Positions 1 to 6,822 of a stretch of 17,811 nt of DNA are shown here, piece after piece. How positions within the stretch are numbered: the first letter of the stretch is position 1; each line of letters begins with the position of its first letter. The notes under the pieces are model-generated. The model saw only the letters and a program-made list of their open reading frames with translations. It ran no database searches and had not been told where the DNA came from. The DNA is from Candidatus Magasanikiibacteriota bacterium (GTDB lineage: Bacteria > Patescibacteriota > Patescibacteriia > Magasanikbacterales > UBA922). Both the position numbers and the translations under genes were made by a program. The stretch is taken from positions 1 through 17,811 of the forward strand of contig QIHL01000082.1 in NCBI GenBank assembly GCA_003230965.1, written 5' to 3'.

Positions 1-1861
1 TATGTTTGGTGTGGAAACTGTATACGCTGCGAGTCCTGATGTTCACGTGAGTGATCCTGCTTATCACAGTGAATACATGACGCAAAGTATTCATGATCCA
101 ATATCTATTCCAGCTGGTGATTCAAAAAAAGTAACAGTAACATTCAAAAATATTGGAACGGCTACTTGGTACTCAACTGGTCGTCATTTTGTTTCTGCCT
201 ACACGATGATTCCACGCTATCATGATTCAATCTTTGCTGGAAATGATTGGATTGCTGCGGATCAGCCAGTCAAAATTGATGGAACAATTGCACCAGGAGA
301 AATTGGTACTGTGACGATTGATCTGCATGCACCAAATAAGCCAGGCGAGTATCAAGAAGATTTTTATCTTGCATCAGAAATGCACACATGGATGCGTGGT
401 GGATATTTTTATTTCAAAATACATGTTACTAATCCACGTCCTGCAGTTTCCTCTTTCGCCAGTTCATTGTCCACGACGACAGTGGATGCAACAACTGCCA
501 TCGCGAAACCATTTGACGCGCGTATAATTTCGCAAAGTATGACGCATATATCAGCAGTTGGTGGTGCACGTATTCCGTTGATTTTGGATATACAAAACGG
601 TGGAAGTATGACGTGGTCATCGTATGCGATTATCGCACAAGCACCTGTACGTATTACAAATAACAATACAACAGGGATTTCTTTTGGTGACACGAGTTGG
701 GTAAGTCAATCTGTTGTAGTAGATTCACAACAGATTGTTGCTCCAAATAAGATACTTAAAAAAACAGTAATTTTTCGTGCACCATCTAAGGCTGGTACCT
801 ATAAGGCAACCTTTTATATACAAGTTGCTGGACAGGTATTTCCGAGTGCGGTTGCTTCTGTAACTATTGATGTAACATCAAATGCTCTTGCAGTTTATCG
901 TGCACCAGTTCTTTCAAAAGATTCTTTACCAGTTCTTGCACTCCAGTCAGTTCGGCTTGCGTCAGAGCCTTATATTAGTGTTGGACTGTGGGAAGATCCA
1001 AAAGAATCTGTTCTTTTTCGTTCCATGGATGATGTGTATCTTGTTTTTGCTGGCACGCAACAAATGGGGCAAGTTCCTATCGCAAGTTTGGCTACTCTTA
1101 CAAAAAAAGGTGAGTCGTATATTTTTTCTAGCTCAGGTCTAGATTTTACTACAAATAAATATATAAGATTACAGCCAAAGGATAATCCACATGCTATATT
1201 TACCATCACTAATTTGGATCGTCATATCAGCTGGAAGGGGTCAACTAATTTTAATGAGTATCATGGTGCGGTAGAGTATCGCAGTAGTATCAATGGTGCA
1301 CACAGTTTTATAATCAATGATTTATTGTTGAGTGATTATGTAAAAGGTGTTGCAGAAAATGATAATAATGCACCAATAGAATATCTAAAAGCGCAAATGG
1401 TTGTAGAACGAACCTATGCGTATTATATTGCAAAAGATACTAATAAACATACTGATGACCATTTTGATGTATCTGCAGGAACGGCGGATCAGTTGTATCT
1501 TGGTGTATTGAGCGAACAAGTAATGCCTAATTTTGTATCTGCAGTACAAGCAACACGTGGATATATGGTTACGTATGATACGGACAATAATCCAGCAACA
1601 GCAAATGCAGTAGTTATTACACCATACTTTGGGCATTCAGATGGGCATACTAGATCATGGTCACAGGTTTGGGGTGGATCTGCAAAGCCATGGCTCGTGT
1701 CTGTACCAGCACAATATGATCAAGGGCTCTCATTATATGGTCATGGTGTTGGTATGAGTCAGAACGATGCCATGGAACGCGCAAAAAAAGAAGGATTAAA
1801 TTGGAAGCAATTATTGACTTATTACTATCGTGGAACAAGTGTGGAAAAGATGTATTATTAA
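1..1861 (+). CDS. Exported SpoIID/LytB-domain protein with two NBR1-like Ig domains (5'-truncated)
   Basis: The frame is open from the window edge. The first visible residues (FGVETVYAA) look like the end of a signal peptide with its cleavage site, so the real start lies upstream and the ATG at position 2 is probably internal. Numbering visible residues from that ATG: an Ig-like domain of NBR1 type at about 25-142 (KNIGTATW at 49-56), a second at about 172-292, then a SpoIID/LytB domain at about 310-615. The last carries YVKGVAEN, with E452 aligning to the catalytic glutamate of SpoIID, then LKAQMVVERTYA, and ends in GHGVGMSQ (580-587) and YYYRGT. SpoIID is a lytic transglycosylase that cuts peptidoglycan glycan strands stripped of stem peptides. 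I infer an extracytoplasmic wall-remodelling enzyme whose Ig domains act as spacers or adhesion modules. It stops with TAA, convergent with recA 80 nt away. Confidence 0.85.
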   Translation, partial: MFGVETVYAASPDVHVSDPAYHSEYMTQSIHDPISIPAGDSKKVTVTFKNIGTATWYSTGRHFVSAYTMIPRYHDSIFAGNDWIAADQPVKIDGTIAPGEIGTVTIDLHAPNKPGEYQEDFYLASEMHTWMRGGYFYFKIHVTNPRPAVSSFASSLSTTTVDATTAIAKPFDARIISQSMTHISAVGGARIPLILDIQNGGSMTWSSYAIIAQAPVRITNNNTTGISFGDTSWVSQSVVVDSQQIVAPNKILKKTVIFRAPSKAGTYKATFYIQVAGQVFPSAVASVTIDVTSNALAVYRAPVLSKDSLPVLALQSVRLASEPYISVGLWEDPKESVLFRSMDDVYLVFAGTQQMGQVPIASLATLTKKGESYIFSSSGLDFTTNKYIRLQPKDNPHAIFTITNLDRHISWKGSTNFNEYHGAVEYRSSINGAHSFIINDLLLSDYVKGVAENDNNAPIEYLKAQMVVERTYAYYIAKDTNKHTDDHFDVSAGTADQLYLGVLSEQVMPNFVSAVQATRGYMVTYDTDNNPATANAVVITPYFGHSDGHTRSWSQVWGGSAKPWLVSVPAQYDQGLSLYGHGVGMSQNDAMERAKKEGLNWKQLLTYYYRGTSVEKMYY

Positions 1862-1941
1862 CGAGAATTTAATAAGATTTTTATATATAATCTGTAGCAG
1901 TTTTTAATAATTAGGCAAGAAAGTATAATTTTATTCTTTTT
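1862..1941. other. Convergent intergenic spacer between the SpoIID gene and recA
   Basis: This 80-nt AT-rich spacer separates two convergent genes. It has T runs toward recA and one weak 5-bp inverted repeat (1875-1879 with 1889-1893). I see no convincing intrinsic terminator on either strand. Confidence 0.5.
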
Positions 1942-3006
1942 TTATTCTTCCACTTTTTCTTTTTCACCTTTTGTTCCTTCCTCTTCGTCAGGTGCTTCAC
2001 CCTTCTTTATTACTTCCCATATTGCTTTTTCAATTTTGTCCATAGTCTTTGGATTTTCTCTGAGATAAGCTTTTGCTTTTTCACGACCAACTGCAAGTTT
2101 TTCTTCTCCAAAACTATAACTCGCACCAGATTTATTTACAATTTTGTGTTCTACACCTGTATCAAGTAAATTGCCAGCTACAGAGATACCCTCGTTATAC
2201 ATAATATCAAATTCAGTAGTACGAAATGGAGCGGCAACTTTATTTTTTACTATTTTTACTTTTACACGGTTTCCAATTACTTTATCATTTTGTTTAATCT
2301 GTGCGCTACGGCGGACTTCAATACGAACAGATGAATAAAATTTTAATGCCATACCTCCAGTAGTTGTTTCTGGATTGCCAAAAAATACACCAATTTTTTG
2401 TCTTGTTTGATTTATAAAAATGACCACGGTTCTGGACTTACTGACGACGCCTGTGAGTTTTCGCAATGCTTGGCTCATCAGACGAGCTTGAAGTCCCATG
2501 TGTGAGTCTCCCATGTTACCTTCAATTTCTGCTTTTGGAACCAATGCTGCGACTGAATCCACAACAACAACATCAACTGCATTTGAACGAACTAATGTTT
2601 CCAAAATTTCTAGTGCTTGTTCTCCAGTATCTGGTTGAGAGATTAGTAAGTCATTCACTTTTACTCCAATTTTTTTTGCATATTCTGGATCAAGGGCATG
2701 TTCTGCATCTATGAATGCAGCAATGCCTCCTAATTTTTGTACTTCTGCAATGATGTGCTGTGCCAGCGTAGTTTTTCCACTTGATTCTGGTCCAAAAATT
2801 TCAGTTACACGTCCGCGTGGTACGCCACCAACGCCAAGTGCTATATCAAGTGAAATTGATCCAGTTTGAACAGTGTCAATTTGCATGATGGTTGCATCAC
2901 CAAATTTCATGATGGCGTTGCTACCGTATCTTTGTTTAATTTGTTCTATAGCTACGTTTGCAGCTTCAAGTTTACTCTTTTGTTCATCTGTCAGTGTTTT
3001 TGACAT
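1942..3006 (-). CDS. recA: Recombinase RecA
   Basis: RecA forms ATP-dependent filaments on single-stranded DNA and drives homologous strand exchange and, where LexA exists, SOS induction. The protein is 354 residues, close to the usual 340-355. Visible motifs are Walker A GPESSGKTT (72-80), Walker B VVVVD (146-150), DNA-binding loop 1 around EGNMGDSHMGLQARLMSQ (162-179), the INQTRQKIGVFFGNPETTTGG segment with loop 2 (198-218), and an acidic C-terminal tail (EEEGTKGEKEKVEE) of the kind that modulates DNA access in other RecAs. The start at 3006 fits the conserved N-terminus; no Shine-Dalgarno precedes it. It lies downstream of the RodZ-like gene on the same strand but has its own near-consensus promoter, so it can be transcribed separately. 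Confidence 0.97.
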   Translation of the reverse strand: MSKTLTDEQKSKLEAANVAIEQIKQRYGSNAIMKFGDATIMQIDTVQTGSISLDIALGVGGVPRGRVTEIFGPESSGKTTLAQHIIAEVQKLGGIAAFIDAEHALDPEYAKKIGVKVNDLLISQPDTGEQALEILETLVRSNAVDVVVVDSVAALVPKAEIEGNMGDSHMGLQARLMSQALRKLTGVVSKSRTVVIFINQTRQKIGVFFGNPETTTGGMALKFYSSVRIEVRRSAQIKQNDKVIGNRVKVKIVKNKVAAPFRTTEFDIMYNEGISVAGNLLDTGVEHKIVNKSGASYSFGEEKLAVGREKAKAYLRENPKTMDKIEKAIWEVIKKGEAPDEEEGTKGEKEKVEE

Positions 3007-3060
3007 ATATTATACTAGTATGAATAATAAAGGGGACATCTGTTGCCCCCTAGCGCATGT

Positions 3061-3089
3061 ATAATACTGGTTTTAATATACAGTGTCAA
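3061..3089 (-). promoter_or_regulatory. recA sigma70-type promoter
   Basis: On the minus strand TTGACA (3089-3084), a 17-nt spacer and TATTAT (3066-3061) form a near-perfect promoter. It predicts a start near 3054 and a leader of about 48 nt. The -35 box directly abuts the stop codon of the RodZ-like gene (3092-3090). The spacer reads CTGTATATTAAAACCAG, resembling a degenerate E. coli-type LexA box (CTGT-N8-ACAG) in the place where E. coli recA carries its operator. Confidence 0.8.
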
Positions 3090-3782
3090 CTATTGACGCA
3101 ACGAGAGGGATTGACTCTGTTGCAAGACAATGTGAAGAGTTTTTTTAGTTATTTTACCGTGTTTATTTTGTGCGCTTACTAGAATTGTATTTACTCCAGG
3201 TGACAGATCAAGTGATTGTTTAAATTCGCCGTTGTTCTTGTTATGTACAGGCTGACCGTTCACCAAGATTTTAGTTTCCAATGATGCAATTCCTCTTATG
3301 GTTATATTTGGTTTATTGGTAATATAGTTTGATGATGGGTTCAGAATAGTTAATTGTGGTGGTTCAATTATGTGATAAACTTGTAAACCTAGGTAGCCAC
3401 CTATCGCAAGGACGATACCTATTGCAACCATGTATTTAATAAGTGATGGCAGGTTGTTAAAACGTGGTTGTTTTATTTGTTTTTTTGGCAGACAAAGAGA
3501 CACATGTTCTGAAACATTTTCTTCAATAACATACTGACGGATATATTGGGTTGAGTTTATGTCCAGTGCTTCCAGATATGATCGGATAAAATTTTTTCTA
3601 TAGATTGGTGCTTCAGGCAATGCATCATAATCACAATTTTCCAGTGCATCAATATAGTGTTTATCTATCTTTGTTTTTTTAGCCATTTGTGCAATACTCA
3701 TGCCGTATGCCAATCGCGCATCTCGTAAGCGCAAGCAGACACGTTTTTTTTCTGATAGAGTTTTTTTTTGAAACGCATTCAT
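3090..3782 (-). CDS. RodZ-like membrane protein: cytoplasmic HTH, one TM helix, extracytoplasmic Ig-like domain
   Basis: The 230-residue protein opens with a Cro/RodZ-type helix-turn-helix domain (HTH_25 style) at about 14-80, recognisable from LRDARLAYGMSIAQMAKKT and from DALPEAPIYRKNFIRSYLEAL. A basic linker leads to one hydrophobic helix at about 115-135, followed by an outer domain at about 141-218 whose pattern (PQLTILNPSSNYITNKPNITIRG, LVNGQPV, LSPGVNTI) is that of a bacterial Ig-like fold. The order HTH, TM, extracytoplasmic beta domain is that of RodZ, which links MreB to the wall-elongation machinery; the outer domain is not obviously the standard RodZ C-terminus. The gene follows ftsK by 6 nt, so the two are almost certainly cotranscribed, which fits a role in division or shape. 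I assign the family but not the symbol, because no MreB is visible here. Confidence 0.8.
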   Translation of the reverse strand: MNAFQKKTLSEKKRVCLRLRDARLAYGMSIAQMAKKTKIDKHYIDALENCDYDALPEAPIYRKNFIRSYLEALDINSTQYIRQYVIEENVSEHVSLCLPKKQIKQPRFNNLPSLIKYMVAIGIVLAIGGYLGLQVYHIIEPPQLTILNPSSNYITNKPNITIRGIASLETKILVNGQPVHNKNNGEFKQSLDLSPGVNTILVSAQNKHGKITKKTLHIVLQQSQSLSLRQ

Positions 3783-3788
3783 ACTATT

Positions 3789-6176
3789 TTATTCATCTTC
3801 ATTATTTTTTTGGTCGTCATCTTCAAACTCATCATCGCTCTCTTCTTCATTTTCGTTTTCTTTTATTTCTGTATTTTCATCATTGTCATACGCATTCAAT
3901 TCACCGCCTGCGTCCATACTATCATATCCATTAGATTCTGTCACTAAGATTTCTCTGGGTTTGGCACCGTCAGATGGTCCTATAATACCAGCTTCTTCTA
4001 GTTCATCAAGGATACGTGCAGCGCGTGCATATCCAACTTTTAATTTGCGTTGCAAAAATGATGCGCTTGCTCTACCCGCATCAAGAATTGTTTGCTTTGC
4101 TTCTTCAAATAGAGGATCTTGGTCATCGTTTGATCCGCCAAACATGCTACTAGTTCCTCTATTATTTTGTTTTTCAATTATGGACTCGTCGTATGTTGGT
4201 TCTTCGTCGCCACGTAGATAATCAACTACATTTTTCATTTCGTCTTCTGAGATAAATGCACCTTGGACACGTACTGGTTTTGATAGTTCTGCGGTTTGGA
4301 AAAGCATGTCTCCTCGTCCAATCAATTTTTCTGCACCAGGTGCATCAATAATAGTACGTGAGTCAATGAGTGAGGCAACCGAGAAAGCAATGCGTCCTGG
4401 AATGTTTGCTTTCATTAGACCAGTAATAACATCCACACTTGGGCGTTGTGTTGCAACAATCAAATGAATTCCGACTGCACGCGCCATTTGTGCTAGGCGA
4501 ATAATTCCGGCTTCCATTTCGTTTCCTGCTGTTGTCATTAAGTCTGCCAATTCATCTATAACAAAGACGATGTGTGGGAGTTTCGTGTGAGTATGTTTGT
4601 TGTTGTATGATGTAATATCACGGCTGTCAACTTGTGAGAGCATTTCAAAACGTCGTTCCATTTCTCTGATTATCCATTTGAGTGCATTGACAGTTTTATT
4701 TGTGTTGGTAATCACTGGAGTTAAGAGATGTGGAATGCCATTATAAAGTGTTAACTCTACACGTTTGGGGTCTACCATAATCATGCGTAATGTTTCTGCT
4801 GTGTTTTGATAGAGCAGACTCATAATAATCGTATTCACACAGACAGTTTTTCCTGATCCAGTTGCACCAGCAATTAGCAGGTGTGGCATGCGTGGAAGAT
4901 CTGCAAACCAGATTTTTCCAGCAACATCTTTTCCAAGTGCCATCATCATATTGTGTGGACGTGTTCTAAATTCTTTGCTTTCAATCAATTCTCTGAATGT
5001 AACCATTGCAGTTTTTTCATTTGGTACTTCAATGCCAACAAGTGATTGTCCTGGAATTGGTGCTTCAATACGAATAGGATGTGCTGCAAGCGCTAGTGCC
5101 AGATCATTGGAAAGTGACGTAATGCGTGTGAGTTTGATACCTTTCGCTGGTTTTAATGAGTATTGCGTTACAGTCGGACCTACACGAACTTTACCCATGT
5201 CTACATCAATACCAAATTCTCTGAGTGTATCATGAATTATTGCACCGTTTAATTTAATGTCGCCACTCGTTGGTTTGTCTTTTTTACTTCTTAATAAGTT
5301 GAGTGGTGGCAAATCTTTAATAATGACATTTTGTGCCCATGCTGGTGTTTCTACTGAATATCTTTTGTCATTTTTTTGTAATTTCTTTTTTGATTTTTTT
5401 ATGTGTTGTAGTTCTTCCTCTTCAGTTTCTTCATCATCATATTCATCTTCATTTTCTGTCGCATGTTGTTTTACACGTTTTTTTATAAATTTTCGTTTCT
5501 TTTCTTCATCGTCTTCTTCATTATTATTATCATCATCATCATATTCATCTTCTTCTTCAGAGTATTCGTCGCTCGCACGAATGCTTTGAGAATCACGAAC
5601 AAACAGTACACGGATAACTACCTGTAATACTCGTCCAAATCCACTCATTTTTGACATTAATTTTTTGTTAAACAATATAAAATGCGTGATGCTGGTATTG
5701 AAAATAAGAATAATAGATACAAGTGTCAATCCGATTAAAAGAACCCAGCTGGCAATCAATCCCATGTAAGTGCGAAGTGGCCATGCGAGCATGCCAAAAA
5801 TACCACCGCCATGACCAATGAGTGCTTCGTTCCACATGTCTGCTGGCAAAAATTGTAAATGTAAAATGCTTGATAGCGACAAAAAGAAAATAATTGTACC
5901 AATTATGTGTGTGGAACGGTAATTATATCCAATATCTTTGACCAAGAACCATGCCAAGATAGCGAGAATTACAGGAGTTGCATAACGAATTGACCCAAAC
6001 AGAAAACTCAAGATCCAGTTATTCAAAATTATGCCTATTGTTCCTGCACGATTAAAGAAACTCAAAGTTATAATCACTGCAAGTACGAGTAACAGAATAG
6101 CAAGAATCCCGCGTGAGAGTGTAGGATCAAAATTATTTGTTTGTCGTCGTCTAAAAGAGGTATTTTTTTTCACCAT
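3789..6176 (-). CDS. ftsK: DNA translocase FtsK/SpoIIIE
   Basis: FtsK is a hexameric septal ATPase that pumps chromosomal DNA so that replicated termini clear the closing division site. The 795-residue protein has four predicted membrane helices (about 23-41, 62-79, 89-107, 138-160), an acidic and basic low-complexity linker (about 200-275), the alpha/beta motor with Walker A GATGSGKT (437-444, K443) and Walker B VFVIDELAD (D541, E542), and a C-terminal winged-helix gamma domain at about 685-744 (FLQRKLKVGYARAARILDELE), which in FtsK reads polar DNA motifs (KOPS/SRS). An additional tail of about 51 residues after the gamma domain is strongly acidic. Length is near SpoIIIE rather than the longer E. 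coli FtsK. Its ATG lies only a few bases from the predicted transcription start, so the mRNA may be nearly leaderless. Confidence 0.96.
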   Translation of the reverse strand: MVKKNTSFRRRQTNNFDPTLSRGILAILLLVLAVIITLSFFNRAGTIGIILNNWILSFLFGSIRYATPVILAILAWFLVKDIGYNYRSTHIIGTIIFFLSLSSILHLQFLPADMWNEALIGHGGGIFGMLAWPLRTYMGLIASWVLLIGLTLVSIILIFNTSITHFILFNKKLMSKMSGFGRVLQVVIRVLFVRDSQSIRASDEYSEEEDEYDDDDNNNEEDDEEKKRKFIKKRVKQHATENEDEYDDEETEEEELQHIKKSKKKLQKNDKRYSVETPAWAQNVIIKDLPPLNLLRSKKDKPTSGDIKLNGAIIHDTLREFGIDVDMGKVRVGPTVTQYSLKPAKGIKLTRITSLSNDLALALAAHPIRIEAPIPGQSLVGIEVPNEKTAMVTFRELIESKEFRTRPHNMMMALGKDVAGKIWFADLPRMPHLLIAGATGSGKTVCVNTIIMSLLYQNTAETLRMIMVDPKRVELTLYNGIPHLLTPVITNTNKTVNALKWIIREMERRFEMLSQVDSRDITSYNNKHTHTKLPHIVFVIDELADLMTTAGNEMEAGIIRLAQMARAVGIHLIVATQRPSVDVITGLMKANIPGRIAFSVASLIDSRTIIDAPGAEKLIGRGDMLFQTAELSKPVRVQGAFISEDEMKNVVDYLRGDEEPTYDESIIEKQNNRGTSSMFGGSNDDQDPLFEEAKQTILDAGRASASFLQRKLKVGYARAARILDELEEAGIIGPSDGAKPREILVTESNGYDSMDAGGELNAYDNDENTEIKENENEEESDDEFEDDDQKNNEDE

Positions 6177-6185
6177 AATAAAAAA

Positions 6186-6194
6186 AGTATAGCA
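6186..6194 (-). promoter_or_regulatory. Extended -10 promoter of ftsK
   Basis: The minus strand reads TGCTATACT, a TGn-extended -10 with 5/6 agreement to TATAAT. No good -35 is found 17 nt upstream, as expected for extended -10 promoters. Transcription should begin about 6-7 nt downstream, near 6179, leaving only about 3 nt before the ATG at 6176. Confidence 0.6.
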
Positions 6195-6429
6195 TAGTTT
6201 TCGTGGTGGTGGAAGAATTGTCTGCTGACTTTGAAGATTTTTGGTGTTTAGAAAAATACTATTTTGGTAAAGTAATGTTCTGTGTAATGTTTTTTATTCT
6301 CGTGTTTTTATGATTTCGGTGGATAACTTATGCTCATCAAATTTTTTATTAGTTTGTCTTTTTTTATTTTTTAGTCAACAAAGCAAAAAAAGTTAGTTTC
6401 TTGACAAAAATTCATCCACATGCTCAAAG
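6195..6429. other. Gene-free AT-rich spacer between the divergent ftsK and rpoB promoters
   Basis: This stretch holds no gene that I can support. It is rich in T and A runs. Two 8/9 matches to the DnaA box TTATCCACA occur: TTATCCACC on the minus strand (6318-6326) and TCATCCACA on the plus strand (6412-6420). An isolated TTGACA at 6401-6406 has no -10 at the right distance. Confidence 0.5.
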
Positions 6430-6458
6430 TTGACAAGTCATTTTTTTTACTGTATGCT
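6430..6458 (+). promoter_or_regulatory. rpoBC sigma70-type promoter
   Basis: A perfect -35 TTGACA (6430-6435), a 17-nt spacer and TATGCT (6453-6458, 4/6 to consensus) point toward rpoB. The predicted start near 6465 leaves an unusually long leader of about 358 nt before the rpoB ATG. This is the strongest plus-strand promoter in the region. Confidence 0.7.
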
Positions 6459-6464
6459 TATTGG

Positions 6465-6745
6465 CACATGATTCTGTAAAAAGTGCAGAATAAAGCAAAA
6501 AAGAGAATGTTTGTGAGAGTTGTTAGATTTTTTTACACTTCTCACGAGCATTTTCAAATCACAATCGCACGCTAGGGCAACTTCTTTGTCACATGTCTGA
6601 ATTGACTCCCCATCCAACTGGATACGTCCATAGGATGGTTGAGGTGCATTTTCCTTCGTGCTGGTACGTATTCATTTCGTGATATGAATACATATGAGCA
6701 GTACCATGCACACAAAATATCAAACAATGTAATGAGCTTGAAAGA
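6465..6745 (+). ncRNA. Structured rpoB leader or candidate small RNA
   Basis: Between the promoter and a terminator-like hairpin I find a chain of inverted repeats. H0: 6471-6476 with 6486-6491 (6 bp). H1: 6503-6518 with 6540-6555 (16 consecutive pairs counting G-U). H2: 6610-6615 with 6633-6638, enclosing 6619-6622 with 6627-6630 around a TACG loop. H3: 6658-6675 with 6684-6711, made of three stacked helices (4, 6 and 8 bp) separated by a 1-nt and a 9-nt bulge. It matches no RNA family I can recall: no RNase P, tmRNA, SRP or T-box signatures. It is either the 5' leader of the rpoBC mRNA or an independent RNA of about 310 nt. Structure is read from base pairing only; function is unknown. Confidence 0.5.
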
Positions 6746-6777
6746 TACGAATGAACACATTCGTAGTTTTTTGTTTT
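6746..6777 (+). terminator. Terminator-like hairpin just upstream of rpoB (possible attenuator)
   Basis: TACGAATG (6746-6753) pairs perfectly with CATTCGTA (6758-6765) around the loop AACA, followed by G and a T-rich run (6767-6777, TTTTTTGTTTT). This has intrinsic-terminator form, although the stem is only 8 bp and modest in GC. It lies 45 nt upstream of the rpoB ATG, so it could attenuate rpoBC transcription or end a separate leader RNA. Confidence 0.6.
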
Positions 6778-6822
6778 AGCAATTCACTATATTACAAATA
6801 TATTTATTCATTGCTTGTACTT

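Noticed and set aside
5257..5589. Serine-rich 110-codon frame opposite the ftsK linker
   Set aside because: It is the complement of the acidic GAT/GAA repeat of ftsK; the poly-Ser composition is a by-product.
6566..6582. c-di-GMP-I (GEMM) riboswitch core, suggested by GCACGCTAGGGCAAC
   Set aside because: Only this short stretch resembles the GEMM start; the GAAA tetraloop helix and the ACGCAAAGC segment that should follow are missing.
6572..6760. 62-codon reading frame on the minus strand in the rpoB leader
   Set aside because: It overlaps the inverted repeats, has no recognisable product, no ribosome site and no promoter; its length is expected by chance.
6465..6777. RNase P RNA, tmRNA or SRP RNA in the rpoB upstream region
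   Set aside because: On neither strand do I find the RNase P P4 segments, a tRNA-like 3' end with a T-loop, or the SRP GGAAG-GCAGC core.
6751..6822. Rpob N-terminal extension from ATG 6751
   Set aside because: The added 24 residues are hydrophobic and unlike the RpoB family N-terminus, and the codons lie within the terminator-like hairpin and its T run.
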